A DNA stretch of 45,156 bases from a virus, in IMG/VR virus record IMGVR_UViG_3300043313_000951, positions 1-45,156 of that record. The stretch is one strand, 5' to 3'. Numbering within the stretch: the stretch's first letter is position 1; the number at the start of each line of letters is the position of its first letter. The notes below the pieces were generated by a model. The model was not told the origin of the DNA, made no database searches, and saw only the letters and a list, made by a program, of their open reading frames with translations. This document shows positions 37,039 to 44,268 of the stretch, one piece after another. Made by a program: the position numbers and the translations under genes.

Positions 37039-37619
37039 CGGCGGCCCCTTCCGTACGGGTCACCGCCGCACGACAGACAAATGAAACCCGCCTCGGCTTT
37101 CTCGATGAGCCTTCCGAACTTGCGCCGCAGCTGCGCCGCCGCTTCGACGTTCGAAGGATCGTTCGCCGGGTCGACGGGCGCGCTCGGCGTCAGCTCAGCG
37201 ATCCGCGTCGCGAGGCGCTCGGCGATCGTCATCGCCTTGTCGTAGTCGCCCATATTCGACGTCCCCGCCTTGACCGCGTCGCGGTGGTACCGGACGAATG
37301 CGTACGCCTCGGCGAGCTGCTCGTGCAGGTCGCCAAGCATGGTCGCGAGGTCCCTCGACGGGTCGGGGATCTGCATTTCCGCTAGCCGCTTCTGCTGATC
37401 GAGCAGCTTCGCGGCCGCCGCGTCGGGGGGGGAGCGCTTCCTTTTCTTGCGATCGCCCTGACCTCCGTTCGCCTCGAGCCCGGCGTCCTCCAACCATCCG
37501 AGGATCGTGGGGTGACTTACTCCCAAAGCCTCCGCGATCTCCCGCGAGCTCTTGCCCTCGGAGTGCAGCTCGAGCATCCGTTTGATCTTCTGCGGCGTCT
37601 TGCGAGACGGTTGCGGCAT
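37035..37619 (-). CDS. Terminase small subunit
   Basis: A 194-residue protein. N-terminal helix-turn-helix (GKSSREIAEALGVSHPTILGWLEDAG, 17-42) for DNA recognition, a basic linker (KKRKRSPP), a long helical centre (AAKLLDQQKRLAEMQ; LGDLHEQLAEAYAFVRYHRDAV) and a C-terminal segment with a CxxC (FICLSCGGDPYG). Directly upstream of the large subunit with an ATGA overlap. It should bind packaging sites and start DNA cutting. Confidence 0.8.
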   Translation of the reverse strand: MPQPSRKTPQKIKRMLELHSEGKSSREIAEALGVSHPTILGWLEDAGLEANGGQGDRKKRKRSPPDAAAAKLLDQQKRLAEMQIPDPSRDLATMLGDLHEQLAEAYAFVRYHRDAVKAGTSNMGDYDKAMTIAERLATRIAELTPSAPVDPANDPSNVEAAAQLRRKFGRLIEKAEAGFICLSCGGDPYGRGRR

Positions 37620-37720
37620 GCGGTGGCCTACGTCGTGCGGTTCGTTTCAATTGGGGCGGTAAGCTTCGCTAACCCACCGATATTTGTTGCCGAGGCGGCT
37701 ACCTCTAACGGTCGTTTTGC

Positions 37721-37897
37721 CTACACCGGGGGGGCTATGTTTTTTTGGTGTCGTCGAGGCGACCGACGACCGAGGAGCAGCTCCTTGCCGAGCTCCCACC
37801 ACGCGCCGGGATGCCACCACCGAATGCGTAAGATGACCTCGTATCCACCTGCACTGCGCTTCTCGGCAACGACCTTGAGCCACCCCGGTAGCCTCAT
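37721..37897 (-). CDS. Small basic protein (58 aa)
   Basis: ATG 37897 overlaps the upstream stop (ATGA). Short amphipathic strands (RLPGWLKVVAEKRSAGGYEVILRIRWWHPGAWW) end in a very basic tail. It could bind DNA or RNA. Region 37620-37720 between it and the terminase start has no gene; it contains a short G/C dyad (GGCGGTTAGC-type) and may hold the terminase promoter. Confidence 0.5.
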   Translation of the reverse strand: MRLPGWLKVVAEKRSAGGYEVILRIRWWHPGAWWELGKELLLGRRSPRRHQKNIAPPV

Positions 37898-38052
37898 GAC
37901 TCGGCCTCGCTGCCATCGTCGTCGTCGAGGTGAAAGGTGAGCCGCTGCCCCTTGCCGTGGCAGTAGATGCACAAGCCATCCGCCTCGGCGTCGTCCTTGC
38001 CCCTGCCGTCGCACTCCGGGCAGTCGATCCACTCGCCCTCTGTGCAGGTCAT
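37894..38052 (-). CDS. DnaJ-type zinc-finger protein (52 aa)
   Basis: ATG 38052 to TGA 37894. Two CxxC pairs in the DnaJ-like spacing (CPECDGRG at 11-18 and CIYCHGKG at 28-35) should bind one zinc ion, with an acidic tail (DDDDGSEAES). Such stand-alone CxxCxGxG fingers are frequent in phage genomes. It may act as a small chaperone or binding adaptor. Confidence 0.65.
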   Translation of the reverse strand: MTCTEGEWIDCPECDGRGKDDAEADGLCIYCHGKGQRLTFHLDDDDGSEAES

Positions 38053-38489
38053 GACTCGGCCGGAGTGGAAGGAGCTAAGCTGTCGCCATGGTCGCTCTGA
38101 TCCCCGTGCTCATCGCCATCGCCGGCGCCCTGGTCTACGCCCTTGCGAGCAACGCCAAGGTCGCCGAGCTCGGGCGCCTGCTGTTCGCGTGCGCCGTTCT
38201 CGCGCTCATGCTCGGCGCCGCCGGCCACACCGTTCGCCTGTTCTGACTTCGCACCCACCGCGGCCTTGAGCTCTGCCGCCTTCTCAGCGCCCTTCGTACG
38301 CGGCGACGGCGGAAACCTGAGCGTCGCAACCGACTCGCTCACGATGCCCGCTGCGACCGCGAGGGCGAGGACAATGGGCAGGTCGAAGTCTTTCTTGCGA
38401 ACGAGATCGGAGTCGCCTCCCTCGACCGGCCATTCGACGTGCAGCCGGATCTTGCCCTCGTGCTTCTTGACGCTCATCTGAATGTTCAT
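38049..38489 (-). CDS. Unknown protein (146 aa); its end lies opposite a small gene
   Basis: ATG 38489 overlaps its upstream neighbour by ATGA. The first 60 residues (MSVKKHEGKIRLHVEWPVEGGDSDLVRKKDFDLPIVLALAVAAGIV) look like a genuine beta-plus-helix protein. The remaining 75 residues are Ala/Glu/Gly-rich without structure and correspond to the antisense of the small membrane gene at 38088-38246, so they may be a by-product of that overlap. No family recognised. Confidence 0.5.
   Translation of the reverse strand: MNIQMSVKKHEGKIRLHVEWPVEGGDSDLVRKKDFDLPIVLALAVAAGIVSESVATLRFPPSPRTKGAEKAAELKAAVGAKSEQANGVAGGAEHERENGAREQQAPELGDLGVARKGVDQGAGDGDEHGDQSDHGDSLAPSTPAES
38088..38246 (+). CDS. Small two-helix membrane protein (52 aa), nested antisense
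   Basis: ATG 38088 to TGA 38246, on the strand opposite to its surroundings and wholly inside the coding span of 38049-38489. AAGGAG lies about 13 bases upstream. It has two membrane helices (LIPVLIAIAGALVYALA; LLFACAVLALMLGAAG) around SNAKVAELGR, a form I recognise from small phage membrane proteins beside the replication or terminase genes. The pattern and codon use look real. It could be a holin-like or envelope-associated protein. Confidence 0.65.
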   Translation: MVALIPVLIAIAGALVYALASNAKVAELGRLLFACAVLALMLGAAGHTVRLF

Positions 38490-39031
38490 GCTCGCTCTCC
38501 TCGGATGTGGGTGACTGTCCCCGGTTCGATTCTGCTTGACAGCTCTTTGGCACGCGGCGTGGAGTAGTGACCTGCTAGCCACATGTCAGCGCCGACCATG
38601 GCTACGCCCCCCGCATCGCGAGCGTGCACCGAAGTCCTCGCCGGCATTTGACGCACGCGCCGGTACAGCTCGGCCTTGACCTTCGCGTCTACGTTGTCAC
38701 CGCGCCTCGAGTGGCCGACGAACGCGATCCGCCATTCGTTGACGCCCACGCTGAGCACGTTGAAACCCTTGGCGCGCGCGTAGCCGTAGATCTCGCCGCC
38801 GGCCCACGCGGTTCGCATGACCATGACGTTCGCCATGGGGTCATGCAGCGCGCGAGGCTGCTCGACGACGACGAGCATTTCGGGGCCAGGGGAGAAGGTG
38901 AGCTCGAGCAGCTGGCCTACGTCTTCGGACGTTCCGGCCTCGATCCAGATCGGGGCCGACTTGACGGTGAAGTCGAGGACGCAGTAGCCCGAGTGCGTCG
39001 GACCAGGGTCGATTCCGAGCACGCGCCTCAT
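38486..39031 (-). CDS. RuvC-like Holliday-junction resolvase
   Basis: A 181-residue RuvC-fold nuclease with the acid quartet: Asp8 in VLGIDPGPTHSGY, Glu57 in VVVEQPRAL, Asp115 in NVDAKVK and Asp139 in HARDAGGVA. It should resolve branched replication or recombination intermediates before packaging. Coupled to its neighbours by ATGA overlaps. RuvC-like phage resolvases normally dimerise and act on junctions; this one is full length. Confidence 0.85.
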   Translation of the reverse strand: MRRVLGIDPGPTHSGYCVLDFTVKSAPIWIEAGTSEDVGQLLELTFSPGPEMLVVVEQPRALHDPMANVMVMRTAWAGGEIYGYARAKGFNVLSVGVNEWRIAFVGHSRRGDNVDAKVKAELYRRVRQMPARTSVHARDAGGVAMVGADMWLAGHYSTPRAKELSSRIEPGTVTHIRGERA

Positions 39032-39297
39032 GCTCGCACCGCCTTGCCGTCGGCTCGCACGGCTACGAGAGCGTTCGCTCGAATGTCCTCGGCCGCTTCG
39101 AGGGTTATGTAGCCAGCGGACACGTATTGACGTGCAAGCGCCGGCGGTAGGCGAAGCAGCTTCGCATACTCGCGCCGGTTGAGCTTTCCGTCGACCATGA
39201 GCCGCTGGACTTGCCGACGGAACTCCCCGAACGGCGCGACGCTACACCGCCGATCCTTCCGACGTTGCCGCGCCATCCGACGACGACGCGGGTTCAC
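39028..39297 (-). CDS. Small unknown protein (89 aa), basic N-terminus
   Basis: ATG 39297 overlaps the previous stop. A strongly basic beginning (RRRRMARQRRKDRRCSV) leads into helices (EFRRQVQRLMVDGKLNRREYAKLLRLPPALARQYVS) that could bind DNA in a helix-turn-helix manner. It lies between the RuvC and zinc-ribbon-type genes. No family confirmed. Confidence 0.55.
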   Translation of the reverse strand: MNPRRRRMARQRRKDRRCSVAPFGEFRRQVQRLMVDGKLNRREYAKLLRLPPALARQYVSAGYITLEAAEDIRANALVAVRADGKAVRA

Positions 39298-39578
39298 CGC
39301 TCACCTCGGCGCCGAGCTTGCGCCCGAGCTTGCACGCGCTCGAGCCACTCCTGCGAGGTCGCGACACCGAGCGCGCGCTTAGCGTCATCGGCCGCTCGAG
39401 CGGGAAGAAGATCGTTGCAGCCCGTCTCGTAGGCTTCCAGAGCTCGCACGGCGCACGCGACAAACGGGTTTGCGATGTCGAGCGGGTCGATACCTACGCC
39501 GCGAATCTCCCGCACCTTCGACTCGGGCAACGGGTAGCAGCGCAAACACTCCGCGCATGTGACGGTCACATCGCTCAC
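39294..39578 (-). CDS. Small protein with CxxC (94 aa)
   Basis: ATG 39578 overlaps the previous stop. The start VTCAECLRCYPLPESKVREIRG has a C-x2-C plus C spacing that could bind zinc. The rest has helices (NPFVACAVRALEAYETGC) and a basic tail. Probably a small nucleic-acid-associated protein of the replication operon. Confidence 0.6.
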   Translation of the reverse strand: MSDVTVTCAECLRCYPLPESKVREIRGVGIDPLDIANPFVACAVRALEAYETGCNDLLPARAADDAKRALGVATSQEWLERVQARAQARRRGER

Positions 39579-39889
39579 GGCGCGTCCTCGTCGTCGAGTT
39601 CGCGCGGCGCCTCGAGCATGCAGAAGTCTCGCGTCGACGGTTCGATAGTGAAGATGTCCCGCCCGCGGTACGACTTGACGAACTGCACGCCGGGCCGGTC
39701 GCAGAACGGGATCAGGATCTCGCAGCGCGTGACGTGAAAGACCTGCACCTCACGCACGTAGCCGTAATGGACCTCGCGGTGCACCTCGACGCGTGCCCAG
39801 CCACCGCGGCGAGGGTCGGCACTGTCGAACGGATGATCCTCGAGGAGCTCGTCGCCGTCGGTCACGACGCTCGCGGCTGTCTCGCTCAT
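39575..39889 (-). CDS. Unknown protein (104 aa), beta-rich
   Basis: ATG 39889 overlaps the stop of the next upstream gene (ATGA). Strand-rich (GGWARVEVHREVHYGYVREVQVFHVTRCEILIP), with a Cys-containing end (STRDFCMLEA) and an acidic tail. Could be an OB- or SH3-like domain. No family recognised. Confidence 0.55.
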   Translation of the reverse strand: MSETAASVVTDGDELLEDHPFDSADPRRGGWARVEVHREVHYGYVREVQVFHVTRCEILIPFCDRPGVQFVKSYRGRDIFTIEPSTRDFCMLEAPRELDDEDAP

Positions 39890-40152
39890 GGCGTGGCCCT
39901 CCCTGCGTTGCGTGGCTTGCGGTGCACGTTCGCGTCCGGGCACGTAGCGAAGTGCGCCTTGTGCCGCTTCTTATCGGGCCGGTAGGAGCGTCGCTCGTCG
40001 TCGTGGAGCGTGACGGCGAGAAAGCCCCGCGGCCCGTCGAGGAGCACGATGTTGCCATCGTCGGACGGCGCGACGTCGACGGGCATGGTTGCACCCGTCG
40101 ACGTCTTCGCCCACGTGATCTCAGCGCCGCATGAGCGACACTTGACGATCAT
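39886..40152 (-). CDS. Zinc-ribbon-like phage protein (88 aa)
   Basis: ATG 40152. The start CRSCGAEITWAKTSTGATMPVDV (a CxxC with a beta hairpin) is a form I know from small phage proteins, with the second metal pair possibly HFATC near residue 70. An acidic middle and basic end follow. It is in the replication operon. Likely binds nucleic acid or a replication factor. Confidence 0.65.
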   Translation of the reverse strand: MIVKCRSCGAEITWAKTSTGATMPVDVAPSDDGNIVLLDGPRGFLAVTLHDDERRSYRPDKKRHKAHFATCPDANVHRKPRNAGRATP

Positions 40153-40673
40153 CGCTTCGACCCCTTGCCCTTGCTGCGCTTCGCCTTCGGGGTGCCGGGG
40201 TCGGTCTCTTCGTCGCGCAGCGCGGCGTAGTTGTCATCCACGATCCCGTCGTCGCCCTTCGGTTTGCCCTTGCCCCTGCCCTTCTTCTCACCGTCGAAGG
40301 GAAGATCGCCTTGCAAGCGTTTCCGGGCTGCTTCCTTCTCGGGCTCCGTCATCGGGCGCGGTCCGCCGACGGGGCGATCGGTGTCCTTGCGCATGACCTG
40401 CACCATGAGGCGCTTGTCGTCGTGCACCTCGATCACTTCGAACGAGTCTTCGGTGACGCCGTCTTGCAATTGCTTCGAAAGCACGTTCGACCTCTCCTCG
40501 AGCTTGTTCAGTGCCACGCGATAGGCGCGATTGACGTTCTTCTTTTCTTCCTTCTTCTCAATGATCTGTCGGTCGACGGATGCGAGCTCGGCGCCGATCT
40601 TGATTCGATCGGCCTCGGTCATCTCGCGCTCTTCGGTTTCGTAGAGTGACGCTGCGTTCGTCGTCTTGCTCAT
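40149..40673 (-). CDS. Unknown helical protein (174 aa) with basic tail
   Basis: ATG 40673 with AAAGGAG upstream; an earlier ATG would add six residues. Heptad-rich helix (IKIGAELASVDRQIIEKKEEKKNVNRAYRVALNKLEERSNVL, about 25-66), then strands (SFEVIEVHDDKRLMVQVMRK) and a disordered, Lys/Gly-rich basic tail (GEKKGRGKGKPKG). It lies just before the helicase gene, so a loader or clamp-like partner is conceivable. No family recognised. Confidence 0.6.
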   Translation of the reverse strand: MSKTTNAASLYETEEREMTEADRIKIGAELASVDRQIIEKKEEKKNVNRAYRVALNKLEERSNVLSKQLQDGVTEDSFEVIEVHDDKRLMVQVMRKDTDRPVGGPRPMTEPEKEAARKRLQGDLPFDGEKKGRGKGKPKGDDGIVDDNYAALRDEETDPGTPKAKRSKGKGSKR

Positions 40674-40687
40674 GGGGTTGGCTCCTT

Positions 40688-42079
40688 TCAATCGTCGTCG
40701 TTGTCGTCGTCGTCTTCGTCCGGCTTGGTTGCACTCAGATCGTAAAAAGTGATCGACCGCGCATCGAAGGCGACACGCACCTTGCCCGGCGGTCCGTTGC
40801 GTTGCTTGGCGACAATGAGCTCAGCGACGCCCTTGTCGCGATCGGGGGTTTTGCCCTTGAGGTAATACTCGGGCCGGTAGAGAAAGATCACATCGTCGGC
40901 GTCTTGCTCGATGCCGCCCGACTCGCGAAGGTCCGACAGCATGGGGCGCTTGTTCGGGCGCTTCTCGACTTCGCGGTTCAACTGCGAGAGATCTACAACG
41001 GCGCAATCGAGCTCTTTCGACAGCGCCTTGAGCCCAGCGGTGATCTCCGAAAGCTGCTCGTCGCGGCTTACGTTGCGACCACGCGGCGCGCGCATGAGCT
41101 GGAGATAATCGACGACGACAGCGCCGAGCCGGCGACCCGTCTTCGCTTCGACGAGCCGCGCCTTCGAGCGCATTTGGGCGAGCGTCGCCGACGGCGTCTC
41201 ATCGATCCAGATCGGCAGGTCTTTGATCTCGCCCTGAGCGCGCAAGAGCAGCGCCCGCTCCTGATCTTTCAGCCAACCGTTGAGCGCGCAATACGTGCTT
41301 ACCCCCGCGCGCGAGCTCGCCATGCGGATAGCCAATTGCCAACGCGGCATCTCGAGCGAGAAGATCAGAACGGTTTCGCCGCACCCCGCGACACTGAGCG
41401 CGATGCCCGTGACGATCGCCGTCTTGCCCATGCCCGGCCGGCCGGCGAACGCGGTGACGCGGCCGCGGCCGAGGCCCGCTATCTTCTCGTCGAGCCTCGT
41501 GAGCCCCGTCGGTAGCTCGACCTGGCCGTCGCGCGACTCGGCGGCGAGCATGCGATGGTAAGCCTCGGTCGAGACGACGGACATCGGCGCGACCTCGACG
41601 CGCTCATCGCGTTGCGCAAGCTCGAACACCTGCCGCTCTGAAGCGTCGAGGTAGTCTTGCGCGCCGTCGGCCGTCACGATGTAGCCCTCGGCGGCGATCT
41701 TCTGCGCGGTCGCGATCATGTCGCGCGCTCGAGCGAGGCTGACGATCCGGTCGGCGAGCTCTTCGACGTTGCCGAGCGCGGCCTGGAAGCAAAGGTCGTT
41801 GAGGTAGGCGACGCCGCCGACCTGAGCCAAGCGCCCCTCGTCGCGCAGCCAATTGCCAACAGACAGATAGTCGACGGTGCGCCCGCTCTTCGAGAGCTCG
41901 GCGACAGCTTCGAAGATCCGTCGATGCCCTTCCGCGTAGAAGTGTCGCGGCTCGAGCCGGCTCGCGACGAGGGCGAGGTTTGCCGGCACTTCGATCACCG
42001 CGGCGATCAGGTGCGACTCGCTCGCGAGATCGTGGGGCGGCACTCGTGAGGCTCGTTCCACCGCCGCGAGCGCTGTCAT
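40688..42079 (-). CDS. Replicative DNA helicase, DnaB family
   Basis: A 463-residue helicase. N-terminal domain (about 15-150: PPHDLASESHLIAAVIEVPANLALV, RRIFEAVAELSKSGRTVDYLSVGNWLRD) and RecA-type motor with Walker A GRPGMGKT (213-220), then DnaB motifs: EMPRWQLAIRMASSRAGV, VVVDYLQLMRAP (motif near 320-331), LNREVEKRPNKRPMLSDLRESGGIEQDADDVIFLYRPEYY (370-410) with the arginine finger region. It unwinds DNA at the fork. Start overlaps the initiator stop (ATGA), so the two are made together. Confidence 0.92.
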   Translation of the reverse strand: MTALAAVERASRVPPHDLASESHLIAAVIEVPANLALVASRLEPRHFYAEGHRRIFEAVAELSKSGRTVDYLSVGNWLRDEGRLAQVGGVAYLNDLCFQAALGNVEELADRIVSLARARDMIATAQKIAAEGYIVTADGAQDYLDASERQVFELAQRDERVEVAPMSVVSTEAYHRMLAAESRDGQVELPTGLTRLDEKIAGLGRGRVTAFAGRPGMGKTAIVTGIALSVAGCGETVLIFSLEMPRWQLAIRMASSRAGVSTYCALNGWLKDQERALLLRAQGEIKDLPIWIDETPSATLAQMRSKARLVEAKTGRRLGAVVVDYLQLMRAPRGRNVSRDEQLSEITAGLKALSKELDCAVVDLSQLNREVEKRPNKRPMLSDLRESGGIEQDADDVIFLYRPEYYLKGKTPDRDKGVAELIVAKQRNGPPGKVRVAFDARSITFYDLSATKPDEDDDDNDDD

Positions 42080-43068
42080 GATTTAGCCCCGATCGACTTG
42101 AGGTTTCGCTCGAGCTCGGCGGAGATGCGTGCACGGTCGGCGCGCGCGGCCTTGCTCTTCGCTTGCGCTTCGTCGAGCAGCCGGTGCCGTTGCGTGATCT
42201 GCTCGGGCGTCAGCGCGCCGTTGGTTGGCTCATGCTCGTCGTCGTCGTTGTCATCGGTGGCGAGCTGCTCGGCGGGCGGGGCGTTGCCGTACTGATTCCA
42301 ATCGGTCTCGAACGTGCGCGTCGGATGGCGATTGCGAACGAGCCACGGCTTATCGTTCGCGAAGTACTGCTCGAGCTTGAGACGCAAGACAGCCTCAGCG
42401 CGATCGCCGTGCTCGAGCGCGAGAGCGCCGACGCGTTGCAGGGTGCGATCGTCCCCCTTCGGTCCGGAGTCGACGGTGCGCTGAAACGGCTCGCCGTACC
42501 TCGCTGCCCAAAGCTCACGCCAGACACGCCACGCGAGGTCATAGCCAGACTCGGGCTGGACGGGCTGTCCGGTGTCCAGCTCAGCACGGCTAGGCACAGC
42601 ACGGCACAGCACAGAGTGACTGCTTGTGACCGGATGTGACTTCTGGTCACGCGACTCCGGAATATCGGACGGTGCTGTCACGCTTTGGGACGCCGCTGTC
42701 ACGCCGAGTGACTTTGCCCGTGCGAGGTCACGAGCCCGCTCGCGTTCCGTCCGCTTGCGAGCCTTGTCGCTCTGGTTGGCTTCCTGAGCCTCGACGAAGT
42801 TCGGGATCACGAGCAGTCGGAGGTCCTCGCGGTAGACGACCATCCCGTCCTCGAGCAGCTTCCCGAGGGGCGCCTCGACCTCCTCCCAAGGGGCGCGGAC
42901 GGCGACGGCGACGGCGCGAAGGCCGAGCTTGCCGAGCTCGAGAATGCCGGCCCGGTCGACCTCGCGAAGTAGCAGCCCCATCAGCCCGCGAGCCTGCCAA
43001 GGGAGCACGCACCACTCCGGAGTGTTGCGCGTGTAGAAGCGCACGTAGCGCTCGTCCTGCCATCTCAT
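42076..43068 (-). CDS. Replication initiator with DnaD-like layout
   Basis: A 330-residue protein. N-terminal winged-helix domain (about 10-95: MLPWQARGLMGLLLREVDRAGILELGKLGLRAVAVAVRAPWEEVEAPLGKLLEDGMVVY) binds DNA; a basic and disordered linker (100-175, DKARKRTERERARD then Ser/Pro/Thr-rich) follows; the C-terminal part (175-250) has the LAWRVWRELWAARYGEPFQRT and HGDRAEAVLRLKLEQYFANDKPW segments of helicase-recruiting regions. It sits before DnaB. The linker is where the repeat cluster of the candidate origin lies. Confidence 0.75.
   Translation of the reverse strand: MRWQDERYVRFYTRNTPEWCVLPWQARGLMGLLLREVDRAGILELGKLGLRAVAVAVRAPWEEVEAPLGKLLEDGMVVYREDLRLLVIPNFVEAQEANQSDKARKRTERERARDLARAKSLGVTAASQSVTAPSDIPESRDQKSHPVTSSHSVLCRAVPSRAELDTGQPVQPESGYDLAWRVWRELWAARYGEPFQRTVDSGPKGDDRTLQRVGALALEHGDRAEAVLRLKLEQYFANDKPWLVRNRHPTRTFETDWNQYGNAPPAEQLATDDNDDDEHEPTNGALTPEQITQRHRLLDEAQAKSKAARADRARISAELERNLKSIGAKS
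42593..42731. other. ori: Candidate replication origin: phased GTGAC iterons inside the initiator gene
   Basis: GTGAC occurs at 42616, 42626, 42636 and 42708, and its complement GTCAC at 42646, 42677, 42698 and 42727. Start-to-start gaps are 10, 10, 10, 31, 21, 10 and 19 bases, close to whole turns of the helix, so the copies face the same side. Two direct 10-base repeats GGCACAGCAC (42593-42612) lie just before the first, continuing the 10-bp phase, and a nearly palindromic CCGGAATATCGG lies at 42657-42668. The region codes for the low-complexity linker of the initiator, as the lambda origin does in gene O. Function not shown here. Confidence 0.65.
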
Positions 43069-43868
43069 CGGATACCCTCCGCGGCGAAGAGCGCGCCTTG
43101 CCCAGCTCGAGCAGCTCGCAGCGACGAGCCGCTCACCTCGGCCATGAGCCGCTCGACGCCGAGCGCGTGGTACTTCGGTTCGCGTTCAATGCCGATCGCC
43201 CGTCGACCGAGCCTCAGCGCAGCGACGAGCGTCGTCGCCGAGCCCGCGTAGGGGTCGAGGATGATGTCGTCGGGATCGGTGAACAGCTCGACGAGCTCGA
43301 GCATGAGGTCGAGCGGCTTAGGTGTCTGGTGATCCTCGTCGGGGTGCCGCGTCTGAGAATTGCAGTTGTAGGTAAAGACGCCGCGTCGTCCGCCGCCGTT
43401 CCACGTCGAGCGCCCGCGCGCGTGCATGGCTTCAATGCACTCGTAACCGGTGCCCGGACGATCGCCCGTGAACTGTGGTGCGCCGTCCGGCTTCACCCAG
43501 ATCAGCGGTCGGCGGTGCTCGAGCCCGTACCACTTGCACGGCTTTCGCCATCGCCGAACACCCTCGAGCTGACAGAAGATCAGCGTCCAACGCTTCGTGA
43601 GGCGGCCGAAGTGTTTCGCCGTCATCCATCGCGTCGCGGGATCCATTGCCTCGAAGTCGATCGGGAAGGCGACGAAGCCGGCGCCCTTCGTTCGGTCACC
43701 GCCGCCACGTTGCGAACGACGCGACAGCCTGTGTGCCTCGGCTTCGTACGGCGGGTCAGTGACGACGTGATCGATCGAACGGTCGGGCAACGCGCGCATG
43801 ACGTCGAGGCAATCGCCGAGCTCAAGCGTCCAGCGCGCGCGCCCTTCGAGCACGTCGGCGATCGTCAT
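43065..43868 (-). CDS. DNA methyltransferase, DPPY type (beta class)
   Basis: A 267-residue protein from ATG 43868; a longer start at 43889 is possible. Catalytic motif DPPY (38-41) comes before the SAM-binding motif DPYAGSATT (205-213), the order of beta-class N6-adenine or N4-cytosine enzymes, here with Tyr and Ala replacing the more common Phe and Gly. Between them is a target-recognition part with a CNSQTRHPDEDHQTPKPL segment. It should methylate phage DNA against host restriction. No restriction partner is seen. Confidence 0.8.
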   Translation of the reverse strand: MTIADVLEGRARWTLELGDCLDVMRALPDRSIDHVVTDPPYEAEAHRLSRRSQRGGGDRTKGAGFVAFPIDFEAMDPATRWMTAKHFGRLTKRWTLIFCQLEGVRRWRKPCKWYGLEHRRPLIWVKPDGAPQFTGDRPGTGYECIEAMHARGRSTWNGGGRRGVFTYNCNSQTRHPDEDHQTPKPLDLMLELVELFTDPDDIILDPYAGSATTLVAALRLGRRAIGIEREPKYHALGVERLMAEVSGSSLRAARAGQGALFAAEGIR

Positions 43869-44164
43869 GTGCCACCTTGCGAGTCGCAAAGAGGGAGACC
43901 AGGCGGCTCCGACTCCCCGCGCGTCCGCGGTTCACAGTCGGCGGGCCCGCCACCTGGCCCCCCTCGTTGCGGCTCCCACTTGCAATCAGGGCAACGCCAG
44001 CTCAACGCGCCGGCGACGAGCCGCCACGTCCAGCCTTCGCGCTCGAGCGCGGGTAGCTTCGACCCGAGCCCGCACCGGCCGCACGTGCATTGCGCGACAC
44101 GGTGCGAGCCGAGAACGTTCGCCCACATCTTCGAGTAGGCGATCCGGTCCGTCGCCTCGCTCAT
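43865..44164 (-). CDS. Zinc-finger-like small protein (99 aa)
   Basis: ATG 44164 to TGA 43865, with ATGA overlaps at both ends. Two cysteine pairs, CTCGRC (26-31) and CPDC (58-61), could bind one zinc. The C-terminal 40 residues are Gly/Pro/Glu-rich and disordered. Early leftward gene between the Cro-like regulator and the methyltransferase. Function unknown. Confidence 0.55.
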   Translation of the reverse strand: MSEATDRIAYSKMWANVLGSHRVAQCTCGRCGLGSKLPALEREGWTWRLVAGALSWRCPDCKWEPQRGGPGGGPADCEPRTRGESEPPGLPLCDSQGGT

Positions 44165-44268
44165 CGCCGGCGCTCCCCCCGAAGCTCACACCGAAGCGCG
44201 GCGCGGTGGTCGAGCTCGTCGAAGATGGCGATGATGATCGAAAGCAGAAAGACGACGCAGCCGATCAT
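44161..44268 (-). CDS. Small membrane protein (35 aa)
   Basis: ATG 44268 overlaps the regulator stop and TGA overlaps the next ATG. One membrane helix (MIGCVVFLLSIIIAIF) is followed by an acidic-basic tail (DELDHRAALRCELRGERRR). It matches the operon overlap pattern exactly, which supports a real gene despite its size. Could block superinfection or adjust the membrane; unknown. Confidence 0.6.
   Translation of the reverse strand: MIGCVVFLLSIIIAIFDELDHRAALRCELRGERRR

Noticed and set aside
26499-43068. Mu-type transposase genes A/B
   Set aside because: No DDE-type integrase or AAA+ B-like gene was found; the only recombinase is the tyrosine type at 4695-5969.
42636-44138. A 500-residue plus-strand open frame over the initiator, methyltransferase and zinc-finger genes
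   Set aside because: Arg/Ser-rich shadow; the leftward genes hold DPPY and zinc motifs and overlap in typical operon style.
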